Positions 44,489-56,822 of a stretch of DNA of 64,000 nt are shown piece after piece. Source of the DNA: Chitinasiproducens palmae (GTDB lineage Bacteria > Pseudomonadota > Gammaproteobacteria > Burkholderiales > Burkholderiaceae); the NCBI RefSeq assembly GCF_900095735.1, contig NZ_FNLO01000009.1, positions 62,001 through 126,000 of the forward strand, read 5' to 3'. The notes beneath the pieces are model-generated. The model was given only the letters and a program-made list of their open reading frames with translations. It was not told the DNA's origin and ran no database searches. Numbering within the stretch: the first letter of the stretch is position 1; every line of letters begins with the position of its first letter. The translations under genes were made by a program, and so were the position numbers.

Positions 44489-45916
44489 ATGACTGCTGCA
44501 GCCGCTTCGCGCCCCGCCTTCGCCGACACGTTGCTCAACGCCCTCGGGCCCGACAGCGTGCTGACCGCACCGGACGCAATCGCGCCCTGGCTTGCCGACT
44601 GGCGCGGCATCTATCGTGGTAACGCCCAGGCAGTCGTCCGGCCGCGCACGGCGGCCGAGGTGGCCACCTGCCTCGCGCTATGCTCCGCCGAGCGAGCGCC
44701 AGTCGTACCGCGTGGCGGCAACACCGGACTGTGCGGGGCCGCGACGCCGGACTCGCGCGCGCAGAACGTCATCCTGAGCCTCGACCGGATGAAGGCGATC
44801 CGCGCCATCGATACGGTCGCCAATACGCTTGTCGCAGAGGCGGGTTGCATTTTGGGCGACCTGCAGCGGGCCGCGGCCGATGCGGGGCGCTTGCTGCCGC
44901 TGAGCCTGGCCGCCGAGGATTCGTGTCAACTTGGCGGCAACTTGGCGACCAACGCGGGCGGCGTCAATGTGGTGCGCTACGGGATGGCGCGCGACCTGGT
45001 GCTCGGCATCGAGGCGGTATTGCCGAACGGCGAGATCTTCGAAGGATTGCGGCCGCTGCGCAAGGACAACACCGGCTACGACCTGAAGCAATTGCTGATC
45101 GGCTCGGAAGGCACGCTGGGCGTGATCACCGCCGCTTCCCTGCGGCTCTACGCGGCCACCCCGGAGCGGCAAGTCGTGGTGGCCGCGGTTAACGACGCGG
45201 GCCATGCGCTGTCGCTCTTCGAACTGATCTACGCGAAGTGCGGCCCGCGCCTGCAGGCGTTCGAGTACTTCACCGACGCCTGCGTCGACTTGCTGCTGGA
45301 ACAGGTGCCGACCGCGCGCTTTCCCTTCGGTGCGCGTTACCCGGCCTATGTGCTCATCGAATTGGCGGACACTGCCGATGCGGCGGCACTGGAGGCGCTG
45401 CTCGAACAGGTCATCGGCGCGGCCCTGGAAGCGGAGCGCTGCGTCGACGCAGTGGTATCCAGCTCGCTCGCGCAAATCAACGAGATGTGGGCGTTGCGCG
45501 AGGAAATTTCCGAGGCGCAACGCGCCGACGGTCCCCATCTCAAGCATGACGTCAGCTTGCCGATCGAGTCGATCCCGACGTTTCTGGAAACGGTCGAGCC
45601 GCGTGTCCGGCGGCTCTGCCCCGATGTGCGTCCAATCGTGTTCGGCCATTTCGGCGATGGCAATCTGCACTACAACCTGTCCCGCCCGCTGGGCAGCCCG
45701 CGCGACTTCTTCCAGCATGAAGGGGAGGCGCTGACGGCCGAGGTGCTGGACGAGGTGATGCGCTACGGGGGCAGCATCAGCGCCGAACATGGCATTGGAC
45801 AGCTCAAGCGCGAGTATTTCGCGAAATATAAATCGCCGCTGGAACAGCGACTGATGCGTGAGATCAAGGCGGTATTCGACCCCGCCGGCATCATGAATCC
45901 CGGCAAGATTTTCTGA
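44489..45916 (+). CDS. FAD-linked 2-hydroxyacid dehydrogenase (D-2-hydroxyglutarate/D-lactate dehydrogenase family)
   Basis: 475-aa flavoprotein of the vanillyl-alcohol-oxidase fold. The FAD domain has VVPRGGNTGLCGAATP and DSCQLGGNLATNAGGVNVVRYG. The C-terminal FAD-oxidase domain has PIVFGHFGDGNLHYNLS (metal-binding His pair), YGGSISAEHGIGQLKR and DPAGIMNPGKIF. Overall closest in pattern to D-2-hydroxyglutarate dehydrogenase and related GlcD-like enzymes. Substrate cannot be decided from sequence. ATG 44489 is preferred over an upstream TTG. It stands alone after the box cluster. Confidence 0.87.
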   Translation: MTAAAASRPAFADTLLNALGPDSVLTAPDAIAPWLADWRGIYRGNAQAVVRPRTAAEVATCLALCSAERAPVVPRGGNTGLCGAATPDSRAQNVILSLDRMKAIRAIDTVANTLVAEAGCILGDLQRAAADAGRLLPLSLAAEDSCQLGGNLATNAGGVNVVRYGMARDLVLGIEAVLPNGEIFEGLRPLRKDNTGYDLKQLLIGSEGTLGVITAASLRLYAATPERQVVVAAVNDAGHALSLFELIYAKCGPRLQAFEYFTDACVDLLLEQVPTARFPFGARYPAYVLIELADTADAAALEALLEQVIGAALEAERCVDAVVSSSLAQINEMWALREEISEAQRADGPHLKHDVSLPIESIPTFLETVEPRVRRLCPDVRPIVFGHFGDGNLHYNLSRPLGSPRDFFQHEGEALTAEVLDEVMRYGGSISAEHGIGQLKREYFAKYKSPLEQRLMREIKAVFDPAGIMNPGKIF

Positions 45917-46310
45917 TCCCAGGGAAAGTTCGCCTCGTCGATGGCTCGACGCACCTTGCTTTTTCCTGACGTCGGGCGCTCGGTGCCGGCGCCGGCAGCC
46001 TTGTGCCCATCTGCGCATCGAATGCGGCGCATGGCGTCGGCGCTGTCCGTACGCCGGCCAACGTACCAGTCCTCCAGGCTCTGACGCGCTCACGGGGGCA
46101 GCCGCGCTGCCATGCAGGCGTTCGCCCCACCTTACCGTTCCAGTCTGTGCACGGCGATGGTCCGAAGCTTGCTTTTAGTGTCTCGCCGACGCGCCGTCAC
46201 TCCGGGACGGTCCGCTGAAGCGGCCCGCCTCTGGCGGGGACGCGTCCCGCGCGTCTTGACCATCGACGACTGAGGCGGCGCATAGCCGTCAACGACAAGG
46301 AGAACTTCGC
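45917..46310. other. intergenic region before the DUF1328 gene
   Basis: 394 bases, with no supported gene, repeat array or riboswitch. Short open frames on both strands lack family similarity. Upstream of 46311 an AAGGAG is visible. Confidence 0.5.
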
Positions 46311-46472
46311 ATGCTTCGCTACGCAGCCATATTCTTTGTGATCGCGATCATCGCGGCGGTGTTCGGTTTTGGCGGCATTGCCGCAGGCGCCGCCGAAATC
46401 GCGAAGATCCTGTTCTACATCTTCCTGGTGATCTTCGTGATCACGCTGTTGATGGGCGTCTTCAACCGATGA
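46311..46472 (+). CDS. DUF1328 (YtjA-type) small membrane protein
   Basis: A 53-aa protein starting [20 protein letters not shown] and ending LLMGVFNR, with two transmembrane helices around the conserved [21 protein letters not shown] segment. This is the pattern of the DUF1328/YtjA family, small inner-membrane proteins of unknown, possibly stress-linked, function. AAGGAG lies 7-8 bases before ATG 46311. A strong bidirectional terminator follows at 46572. Confidence 0.93.
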   Translation: MLRYAAIFFVIAIIAAVFGFGGIAAGAAEIAKILFYIFLVIFVITLLMGVFNR

Positions 46473-46571
46473 CGCGGCGGCGCGTCTGGCGACGCGGTCG
46501 CCGAAGCTGAGCTTCCGGTGACTGTGCCGATCCGACACGCCTCTGCCGCGACCGCCGGCTGAAGGAAACGC

Positions 46572-46608
46572 AAAAGGCCCGCTTCGTTCAGGACGAAGCG
46601 GGCCTTTT
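46572..46608. terminator. bidirectional intrinsic terminator
   Basis: A 16-bp perfect stem, AAAAGGCCCGCTTCGT (46572-46587) with ACGAAGCGGGCCTTTT (46593-46608), loop TCAGG. T runs on both strands let it end the DUF1328 transcript and the convergent prlC transcript. Confidence 0.95.
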
Positions 46609-46646
46609 GTCTTGTGCGTTCCAACGCGCGCTGGCGCGCGGTCGAC

Positions 46647-48752
46647 TCAGTGCGCAGTCTTCTCCGCACCGGTAATGCCGTCGATGCCGCCGTCCATGCC
46701 GTGATGGCGCAGCAATGCGTCGATACGCGGCGGCCGGCCGCGGAACGCGGCAAACGAGGCCATCGCTTGACGGCTACCGCCGACCGACAGGATCTCGCGG
46801 CGATAGCGCGCCCCGGTTTCCGCATCGACGATGCCACGGCCTTCGAGTCGCGCCGCCTCCTCGAACGCCTCGTAGGCATCGGCGGACAGCACCTCGGCCC
46901 ACTTGTAGCTGTAGTAACCGGCCGCGTAGCCACCGGCGAAGATGTGGCTGAAGCTGTTCGGCCAGCGCGAGAACGACGCCTGCGGCACGACATGATAGCG
47001 ATCGTTCAATTCGCGCGCGAAGGCGATGATCGCGCCGGTGTCGGCGGACGAGAAATCCATGTGCAGCCGCATGTCGAACAGCGAAAACACGATCTGCCGC
47101 AGCGTGCCCAGGCCGCTCTGGAAATTCTTGGCGGCCAGCATCTTGTCGAACAGCGCGCGCGGCAGCGATTCGCCGGTATCGACGTGCGCGCTCATTGCGG
47201 CCACCACGTCCCACTCCCAGCAAAAGTTCTCCATGAACTGCGACGGCAGCTCGACGGCGTCCCATTCGACGCCGTTGATGCCCGACACGCTCAACTCGTC
47301 CACCTGCGTGAGCATGTGGTGCAGCCCGTGGCCGAACTCGTGGAACAGCGTGATCACTTCATCATGCGTGAACAGCGCCGGCTTGCCGCCGACCGGCGGC
47401 GAAAAATTGCACACCAGGTAGGCGACCGGCGTCTGCACCGTGCCGTCCGCGTGTCGACGGCGGCCCCGCGCGTCGTCCATCCAAGCGCCGCCGCGCTTGC
47501 CTTCCCGTGCATACGGATCGAGGTAGAACTGGGCGATGGTCCGACCGCCTGATACAACCTTGAAGAAGCGCACGTCGGGATGCCAGACGCTGGCCTCGTC
47601 GCGCTCGATCGTCACGTCGAACAGCCGGCTGACCAGGCCGAACAGGCCGTCGAGCACCTTCTGCTCAGGGAAGTACTGCTTGACCTCGTTTTCAGAGAAC
47701 GCGTACCGCCGCTCGCGCAGCTTTTCGGCGGCGAACGACACGTCCCACGGGGCCATCGTCGCCATGCCCAGCGCTTCGCTGGCGAACTGTTGCAGCTCCG
47801 CCCAGTCGCGTTCGGCGAACGGACGCGCGCGCTTGGCCAGATCCTCCAGGAAGCTGACGACCTGCGCCGGCGATTCGGCCATCTTGGTGGCGAGCGAGAC
47901 CTCGGCGAAGCTCGCATAGCCGAGCATCGTCGCTTCTTCGCGCCGCAGCCGAAGCTGGTCGAGCATGACCTGGCTGTTGTCCCAATCCGCCTTGCCCTGC
48001 GCGTAGGCCGGGCCGAGTTCGGAGGCGCGCGCGACATAGGCGCGATACATCGTCTCGCGCAGTGGCCGGTGCGCGGCGTACTGCATCACCGGAAAATAGG
48101 ACGGAAACTGCAGCGTGAACTTCCAGCCGTCGCGGCCGGCCTTCTCGGCCGCCTCGCGCGCGGCTGCCTTGGCATCGTCGGGCAGGCCGACCAATTCCGC
48201 TTCCTCCTCGACGAAGTGGGCGAAGGCGTTCGTTGCGTCCAGCACGTGATCCGAGAACCGCTTCGCAAGCGCCGCCTGCTCTTCCTGCAGGGTGGCGAAA
48301 CGCGGCTTCTCGCTGTCGGGCAATTCGGCGCCGGAGAGGCGAAAATCGCGCAGCGCGTCGTCCAGAATCTTGCGGCGCGTCGCATCGAGCGGTGCGCCGG
48401 ACGCGGCGATCGCCTTGTACTTCTCGTAGAGCGCCAGATTCTGGCCGACGCTGGCGAAGAATTCCGTGACGCGCGGCAGGTTCTCCGCGTGTGCGGCGCG
48501 CAGTTCAGGCGTGTCGGCAACGGAACTCAGGTGGCCGACGATGCCCCAGGCCCGGCCCAGCGGCTCGGTGGCCGCCTCGAGATGCGCGACCACCGCGTCC
48601 CAGCCGGCCGGCGTCTCAGGCGCCGCGGCCCGCGCCACGGCGTCGCGCGCGCGTTCGAGCAGGACGTCGAGCGCAGGGCTGACATGCTCGGGCCGCACGT
48701 CGGCGAAGCGGGGCAGGTCGGAGAAGTCCAGCAGCGGATTGGTGGCTGTCAT
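46647..48752 (-). CDS. prlC: oligopeptidase A (M3 zinc metallopeptidase)
   Basis: Cytoplasmic zinc endopeptidase that degrades short peptides, including cleaved signal peptides. The 701-aa length fits PrlC/OpdA. The M3 signature HEFGHGLHH lies near residue 474, with the downstream Glu in NGVEWDAVELPSQFMENFCWEW, and FAGGYAAGYYSYKWAEVLSADAY near the C-terminus. ATG 48752 is preceded by AAAGGAA; the longer upstream frame is repeat-rich. Terminated by the hairpin at 46572-46608. Confidence 0.95.
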   Translation of the reverse strand: MTATNPLLDFSDLPRFADVRPEHVSPALDVLLERARDAVARAAAPETPAGWDAVVAHLEAATEPLGRAWGIVGHLSSVADTPELRAAHAENLPRVTEFFASVGQNLALYEKYKAIAASGAPLDATRRKILDDALRDFRLSGAELPDSEKPRFATLQEEQAALAKRFSDHVLDATNAFAHFVEEEAELVGLPDDAKAAAREAAEKAGRDGWKFTLQFPSYFPVMQYAAHRPLRETMYRAYVARASELGPAYAQGKADWDNSQVMLDQLRLRREEATMLGYASFAEVSLATKMAESPAQVVSFLEDLAKRARPFAERDWAELQQFASEALGMATMAPWDVSFAAEKLRERRYAFSENEVKQYFPEQKVLDGLFGLVSRLFDVTIERDEASVWHPDVRFFKVVSGGRTIAQFYLDPYAREGKRGGAWMDDARGRRRHADGTVQTPVAYLVCNFSPPVGGKPALFTHDEVITLFHEFGHGLHHMLTQVDELSVSGINGVEWDAVELPSQFMENFCWEWDVVAAMSAHVDTGESLPRALFDKMLAAKNFQSGLGTLRQIVFSLFDMRLHMDFSSADTGAIIAFARELNDRYHVVPQASFSRWPNSFSHIFAGGYAAGYYSYKWAEVLSADAYEAFEEAARLEGRGIVDAETGARYRREILSVGGSRQAMASFAAFRGRPPRIDALLRHHGMDGGIDGITGAEKTAH

Positions 48753-48793
48753 CGTATTCCTTTCAGTTGTGCGAAAACCCGGCGACTGCATCG

Positions 48794-48898
48794 GCGAGAT
48801 GCGTTGGCGAGATGCGTTGGCGAAAGGCATCGGCTATGCACATCGACCACACGCATCGACCACACGCATCGACCACACGCATCGACAACACGCATCGA
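48794..48898. repeat. 13-bp tandem repeats upstream of prlC
   Basis: Two copies of gcgagatgcgttg (48794-48819), then 4.5 copies of catcgaccacacg (48841-48898, the fourth copy with one change). Two different repeats with the same 13-bp period lie in the prlC-folD gap. Confidence 0.95.
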
Positions 48899-49017
48899 AG
48901 CGGCCGCCGGTCACGCCGGCACGCGGTCCGCGAAGCCCGGCGCGCTCGCCATCGAGGTCCGCACCGCCAGCGCGCGAGGCCAGCACTTGACGCTTGCGGA
49001 CACGCCGAGCCGGCGCG

Positions 49018-49881
49018 TCAGGCCTGCGGCGACGGGCGTTTGCGTTCGGCGGCTTCCAGCGTGTTGACCAGCAGCATCGTGATCGTCATCGGTCCGACGC
49101 CGCCCGGCACCGGAGTCGCCGCCGATGCAACGTTGACCACGCTGTCGAAATCCACGTCGCCACACAGCTTGCCGTTCTCGTCGCGATTGATGCCAACGTC
49201 GATCACGACCGCACCCGGTTTCAGCATCTCGCCCTTGAGCATCTTCGCCCGGCCAACGGCGGCGACCACGATGTCCGCGCGCTGCGTGTGTGCGATCAGA
49301 TCGCGGGTCTTGCTATGGCAGATGGTGACGGTTGCGCCGGCTTCAAGCAGCAGCAGCGCCATCGGCTTGCCGACGATGTTCGAGCGCCCGATCACCACTG
49401 CCTCGGCGCCGGCCAGCGGCACCCGGTACGCTTCCAGCAGCTTCATCACGCCATACGGCGTGCACGGACGAAACAGCGGCTTGCCGGTCATCAACGCGCC
49501 CGCGTTGGCGACATGGAAGCCGTCGACATCCTTGTCCGGCGCGATCGCTTCGAGGACCTTGTGGCTGTCGATGTGAGCGGGCAGGGGTAACTGCACGAGG
49601 ATGCCGTCGATGCGGGCATCGGTGTTCAGTTCAGCAATGCGCGCGAGCAGCGCGTCTTCGGTGACGTCCGCAGGCAGCCGATCGAGCAGCGAAAACAGGC
49701 CATTCTCCTCGCAGGCCTTGACCTTGTTTCGCACATAGACCTGACTGGCCGGATCGTCGCCGACGAGGACCACCGCGAGGCCGGGCTGGTGGCCGGCGGC
49801 GGCGAGAAGGGCGGCGCGGCGCGCCACGTCGGCGCGCAATTGTTGGGCGACGGCTTTGCCGTCAATCGTTTGGGCAGTCAT
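49018..49881 (-). CDS. folD: methylenetetrahydrofolate dehydrogenase / cyclohydrolase FolD
   Basis: Interconverts 5,10-methylene-, methenyl- and 10-formyl-tetrahydrofolate with NADP+. The 287-aa protein carries [22 protein letters not shown] with the active-site Lys, [57 protein letters not shown] and [19 protein letters not shown] 49881 gives the conventional start MTAQTIDGK. Upstream lies a 696-base gap to the response regulator gene. Confidence 0.97.
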   Translation of the reverse strand: MTAQTIDGKAVAQQLRADVARRAALLAAAGHQPGLAVVLVGDDPASQVYVRNKVKACEENGLFSLLDRLPADVTEDALLARIAELNTDARIDGILVQLPLPAHIDSHKVLEAIAPDKDVDGFHVANAGALMTGKPLFRPCTPYGVMKLLEAYRVPLAGAEAVVIGRSNIVGKPMALLLLEAGATVTICHSKTRDLIAHTQRADIVVAAVGRAKMLKGEMLKPGAVVIDVGINRDENGKLCGDVDFDSVVNVASAATPVPGGVGPMTITMLLVNTLEAAERKRPSPQA

Positions 49882-50577
49882 GGCAGGCGCAATCTGGATC
49901 AAGCGGAGCCGCGATTATATGCTCTCGCGGGCCTGCCTCCGGAGCGACCCTCCAGCGTGACGAGGCTGCCGCTCGCTGGTGACGACTTCAAGGTGCGCCG
50001 CACACCGCGCCGACCCAGGACGGTCGCGCGAGCCTGGTCCGGGTTCGCAGGCATTTCTCCGACGCTGTCGCGCTGACCATTGCCCCATTGCCCCTTCGCC
50101 TCATTGCCCCATTGCCCCTTTGCCCCTTTGCCCCATTGGCAGCCGGGCGTCGACCTGCTGCGACGGGCGTGCAGGCACCTTCGGCGGCAGCCGCGTGGCT
50201 CGCGCCCCGCGGGCGTGCGCGGTTGCACACGGCGGTAACGAACGGGCAGCAATGACGGCCATGGCGGCGCCGGGGCCGGGGCAACGGCGTACCCGCGACC
50301 CGATGCGGACGGTTCTCGGCAAGTCCCTTCAGCGCACGGCCCTGCGTGGGCGGCACCTGCGTGCGCAAACCCTCCTTGCGCAAAGCATCAGGACCTGCAT
50401 GCAGGAACGCGGACGGCACCGCGTGGTGGCGCCAGCGCGCGCGGGCCCGGTGTCTTGCCTGCTCGGACGCATGCGAGGTGTCATCGTCGCGACCGCGACG
50501 GGTCGTGACGCGCCAGGGTCGCGAGATCGTGCCGTCAGCGGTTCGTCGCGCCCCGCGAAACACCGAATCCGGCCGCG
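49882..50577. other. folD - response regulator intergenic region
   Basis: 696 bases. A pyrimidine-rich repeat block based on cattgcccc / tttgcccc spans about 50077-50142. The rest has open frames on both strands without family similarity, poor starts and Arg-rich composition. No tRNA or riboswitch was recognised. The folD promoter must lie near 49882-49960. Confidence 0.5.
50077..50142. repeat. cattgcccc-type repeat block
   Basis: About eight imperfect 8-10 base units of cattgcccc, tttgcccc and ttcgcct in a row, in the folD-response regulator gap. Confidence 0.85.
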
Positions 50578-51195
50578 CTACTTCCCGGACAGCGCCAGGC
50601 GCAGCAGGTCGGCGACCGTATTGACCTCGAGCTTCTCCATGATGTTCGCGCGGTGCGCTTCCACCGTCTTGATGCTGATGCCCAGGTCGTCGGCGATCTG
50701 CTTGTTCAGGCGGCCGGCGATGATGCGTTCCAGCACCTGTTTCTCGCGCGCCGTCAGCTTGGCCAGGCGTTCCTGGGCCTCGCGCTGCTGTTCCACCGCG
50801 CTGCTCTCGCTGCGCGCCATGGCCAGCATCTTCTCGACCAGCGCACGCAGTTCGGCCTCGTCGAACGGCTTTTCGATGAAGTCCTTCGCGCCTTTCTTGA
50901 GCGTGGAGACGGCCATCGGCACGTCGCCATGGCCGGTCACGAAGATGATCGGCAGCGCCGAGTTCGCGGCAATCAGCCGCTCCTGCAGTTCCAGGCCGCT
51001 CATGCCCTGCATCCGCACGTCGAGGATCAGACAGCCGATCTGGTTCGGCTGATAGCCCTCCAGAAAGGCTTCGGCGCTGGCAAAGCATTCGACGCGATAG
51101 CCGTTGGCCTCGAGCAACCAACGCAAGGAATCCCTGACCGCCTCATCGTCGTCCACGACGAAGACCGTTTCGTGTTGGCCTGGCTGGCTGCTCAT
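50578..51195 (-). CDS. FixJ/NarL-type response regulator
   Basis: 205-aa two-component regulator. Receiver domain: acidic cluster VVDDDEAVRDS (15-17), phosphoacceptor Asp59 in LILDVRMQGMSG, VTGHGDVPMAV and the conserved Lys in DFIEKPF. Output domain: LuxR-type HTH LTAREKQVLERIIAGRLNKQIADDLGISIKTVEAHRANIMEKL. This is the FixJ/StyR/TodT layout. It follows the sensor kinase by 21 bases on the same strand, so they form a pair. AGGGGG precedes ATG 51195. Target genes are not evident; the pair is divergent from aceE. Confidence 0.93.
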   Translation of the reverse strand: MSSQPGQHETVFVVDDDEAVRDSLRWLLEANGYRVECFASAEAFLEGYQPNQIGCLILDVRMQGMSGLELQERLIAANSALPIIFVTGHGDVPMAVSTLKKGAKDFIEKPFDEAELRALVEKMLAMARSESSAVEQQREAQERLAKLTAREKQVLERIIAGRLNKQIADDLGISIKTVEAHRANIMEKLEVNTVADLLRLALSGK

Positions 51196-51216
51196 GGCGT
51201 CCCCCTGTGACTGTTG

Positions 51217-53781
51217 TTAGGAATCGTAGCGTGCCGACGGCGCTTCGCCTATCGGCAAGGTGAAATGAAACTCGCAGCCGAGCACCTGGCCGGCCGCGTC
51301 CTGCCTGTTTTCGGCCCACAAACGGCCGCGATGCGACTCGATGATGGAGCGGCAGATGTTCAGGCCCATCCCCATCCCGTCCCGCTTCGTGCTGAAGAAG
51401 GGTTCGAACAGCTGCTCGGCATGCGCCGGGTCGATGCCCGGGCCGGTGTCCCGCACTGTCACACAGATCATCTCGTCCTCGCGCGAGGCGCAGACGTGTA
51501 TCGTGCTCCGTTCGGGATCGTTCTGCCGTGGGGCGCCGTACATCGCTTCCGCCGCGTTCTTGATCAGATTGACCAGCACCTGTTCGATCAGCACCGGGTC
51601 GACCGACACCGCCGGCAGCGGGCTGCCGGCGTCGATCGCCACGCGCATGCCGAGGCGGCGCACTTCGATCTCGGCCAGCCCGACCGCGTCCGCGACGATA
51701 TCGTGCACGTCGGCCGGCTCGCGCTTGGGCTCGCTGCGCTTCACGAACGCGCGTATCCGCTTGATGATCATGCCGGCGCGCAGCGCTTGCTGCGCGGTCT
51801 TGTCGAGCGCCTGCAGCAGCGTCGCATCCGAACCCCGGCCGGACTTGACGAGCGCGGCCGCACCCGAACAGTAGTTGCTGATCGCGGCCAGTGGTTGGTT
51901 CAACTCGTGAGCCAGCGACGAGGCCATCTCGCCCATCGTGGTCAGCCGGCTGGTGAACTGCAGCTTCTCTTCCTGCTGACGGGCCAGTTCCTGCGCCTGC
52001 TTGCGCGCCGTGATATCGGTGGCAATCTGCATCTGCGCGACATGCCCGTCGACCCACTGAATGTATTGCCGGCGCACCTCGAACCACTTGGCCGCGCGTT
52101 CGACGTACACCTCGATGGTGTCGGCGCTGCTGTCGGTCAGCGCGCTGGCCGGCAGTCCCGCATAGGTGTCGACCAGGTCGATCGAATCGTTCGAGACCTG
52201 CGTCATGTCGAAGCCGGTGCCGGCCAGCGCCAGGTGGCCGTCGGCGCGCACGCCGAACAGGTTGCGGTAGTAGCGATTTGCGAACAGCAACTCCGCCTCG
52301 TTGGCCGCGAGCACCGACACGGCGGCATCCAGGCTTTCGAGTACGGTCGTGAAACGCTCGTGCGCGGCCGACAGCTCCTCGCGCACCCGGCGCGGCTCGC
52401 TGATGTCGGTCATCGAGCCCATCCAGCCGGTCTGCTTGCCGCTTGCGTCGATCAGCGGCGAGATGTACATGCGGGCGTGGAAGATCGAGCCGTCCTTGCG
52501 CCGCACCCGCATCTCGAAGCCGCTGGCCGGCACCTTGCCGCGCAGCGTCATGTCGTATTGGCGCGCCATCTCCGCGTAGGAGTCCGGCGGCCAATAGGCG
52601 AACGGCGCAACCTGGCCGACCAGATCGCTTTCGTCCCACCCGGTCATCCGACAGAACGCGGGATTGACGTGGGTGATGCGCCCGGTCAGGTCCAGTACGC
52701 GCATGCCGAGCGAGACCGAGTTCTCCATCGCGCGCCGGAACGAAGCCTCCTCGAAGAGGGCCTGCTGAACCGCCGCCCGTTGTCGGGTGAACTTCCAGAG
52801 GCTGAGCAGGCTCCACAGCACCAGGCAGGAGAGACCGGCGACCAGCCACACCAGCGTATTGTTCGTGAGGTTGCCGATGCGTGGGTAGGTATACACCCGC
52901 ACGGACAGGCCGTTGCCGGGCGGTTGCAGGCGCAACTGCGAGAACGCGTCGCGCGGCAGGCGCGGGCGGGTCGAGGACGTGCTCAGTTCGCGCCCGTCCT
53001 CGGCCACCAGCGAGATCTTGAACTTGGAGGTCAGCTCGCTGGGCAGTTGGTGCGCGAGCATCGCGTCGATCGAGAGCAGCATCGCGATCGAGCCGATCTG
53101 CCGACGGGCGCGGACCACCGGCGTCTGCAGCGTCATGTACGCCTTGCCAGCCGCATCGAAGAGCAACGGGGAATAGTGCTGCGACGCCGGCCCGCCGGCA
53201 CCCGCGCGCAGCATGGTCTGCCATTGCGGCAGGTTGGCGGGGATCGTCGGCAGGCCGGCATCGCCGCTTTGCGATGCCGATCGCGCCTGGCTAGCCGGCA
53301 CTGGCGCGCTCGCCGGCCGGGTGCCGGACGCCGTCCCTTCGGTGGCCTGTTCAGCTTCCGAGCGCACCGACGCGGTCATGCTGCGACCGTCAGTGTCGAG
53401 CCAATCGACCAATACGACTTCGGGATGGTGGCGATGGGCTTGCGCCAACGCGGCGCCGATCTGTGGACTGCCGGCGGCGGCCGCGCGGGCCAGTGCGGCG
53501 CCTTGATCCTGCACGTCGCCAAGTGCGACGCGGATTTGCTGCTGGGCCCAGGCCGCATTGCGGTAGAGCGTGTCCTGCTGATATTGCTGCTCGCGCCGGT
53601 TCAGGCTCCACACGATCGCGGTGATCACCATCACAAAGATCAGGATCGAGATCAGCGGTGCCAACAGCGACGCGTTGGACGTCATCCGGCGTGGCAGGCG
53701 GTACCCGCCCGCGGCGAGCGCCGTCGCGTCGTAGGGTTTGTCCCGTCGCGAAAAGAGCGCGGATAACCTATGTGTCAGCAT
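51217..53781 (-). CDS. membrane PAS-domain sensor histidine kinase
   Basis: 854 aa. One transmembrane helix near residues 40-60 (LLAPLISILIFVMVITAIVWSL), a periplasmic region of about 240 residues, a second helix near 302-325, then two PAS segments (MENSVSLGMRVLDLTGRITHVNPAFCRMTGW; LESLDAAVSVLAANEAELLFANRYYRNLFG). These are followed by the HisKA box LAHELNQPLAAISNYCSGAA (His near 625) and an HATPase domain (NLIKNAAEAM, DTGPGID, GMGMGLNICRSIIESHRG). The kinase core resembles the FixL/DctB group. ATG 53781 is used. The signal is unknown. It shares a 268-base divergent region with aceE. Confidence 0.92.
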   Translation of the reverse strand: MLTHRLSALFSRRDKPYDATALAAGGYRLPRRMTSNASLLAPLISILIFVMVITAIVWSLNRREQQYQQDTLYRNAAWAQQQIRVALGDVQDQGAALARAAAAGSPQIGAALAQAHRHHPEVVLVDWLDTDGRSMTASVRSEAEQATEGTASGTRPASAPVPASQARSASQSGDAGLPTIPANLPQWQTMLRAGAGGPASQHYSPLLFDAAGKAYMTLQTPVVRARRQIGSIAMLLSIDAMLAHQLPSELTSKFKISLVAEDGRELSTSSTRPRLPRDAFSQLRLQPPGNGLSVRVYTYPRIGNLTNNTLVWLVAGLSCLVLWSLLSLWKFTRQRAAVQQALFEEASFRRAMENSVSLGMRVLDLTGRITHVNPAFCRMTGWDESDLVGQVAPFAYWPPDSYAEMARQYDMTLRGKVPASGFEMRVRRKDGSIFHARMYISPLIDASGKQTGWMGSMTDISEPRRVREELSAAHERFTTVLESLDAAVSVLAANEAELLFANRYYRNLFGVRADGHLALAGTGFDMTQVSNDSIDLVDTYAGLPASALTDSSADTIEVYVERAAKWFEVRRQYIQWVDGHVAQMQIATDITARKQAQELARQQEEKLQFTSRLTTMGEMASSLAHELNQPLAAISNYCSGAAALVKSGRGSDATLLQALDKTAQQALRAGMIIKRIRAFVKRSEPKREPADVHDIVADAVGLAEIEVRRLGMRVAIDAGSPLPAVSVDPVLIEQVLVNLIKNAAEAMYGAPRQNDPERSTIHVCASREDEMICVTVRDTGPGIDPAHAEQLFEPFFSTKRDGMGMGLNICRSIIESHRGRLWAENRQDAAGQVLGCEFHFTLPIGEAPSARYDS

Positions 53782-53904
53782 GGGCGGATTGTAGCGCACC
53801 CCAACCCCGCCTCGACCGGTGGTGGCGGGGCGTTGGAAGCCGGCCAGCACAGGCTGGGACGGGCGACGAGGCGCGAAAAATGCGCGGAAAGGGGACGACG
53901 CAAC

Positions 53905-53921
53905 TTGTTGCGCAGCAACAA
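53905..53921. promoter_or_regulatory. palindrome upstream of aceE
   Basis: TTGTTGC, spacer GCA, GCAACAA: perfect 7-bp arms in an AT-richer patch between the sensor-kinase and aceE genes. It lies about 45 bases before the putative aceE -35 and looks like an operator. The regulator is not identified. Confidence 0.5.
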
Positions 53922-53964
53922 AATTTCGTATTGCAAAATCGAATCTCGTCATCCGAGAATTTGC

Positions 53965-53994
53965 TTGCTAACGGTTGGAGCGGGTCTTTACAAT
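53965..53994 (+). promoter_or_regulatory. probable aceE promoter
   Basis: TTGCTA (53965-53970), 18 bases, TACAAT (53989-53994), about 55 bases before the aceE start. GAGAGGAG is the ribosome binding site. Confidence 0.5.
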
Positions 53995-54049
53995 CGCCCC
54001 GTCCGGCGCCGCTTGCGGCAGACCGGCCATCATTTGAGAGGAGACATCC

Positions 54050-56743
<2,694 letters not shown>

Positions 56744-56822
56744 GGCGCGTGCGCGCCGTACGCCTCGCGTCCGCCGACTGCTGCGCAGCGGCGGCGCGTT
56801 GCGTCATGGAGATCTCCAAAAA

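Noticed and set aside
51214-53766. 850-residue plus-strand ORF opposite the sensor kinase
   Set aside because: The minus strand encodes a complete kinase with PAS, HisKA and HATPase motifs; the plus frame has none.
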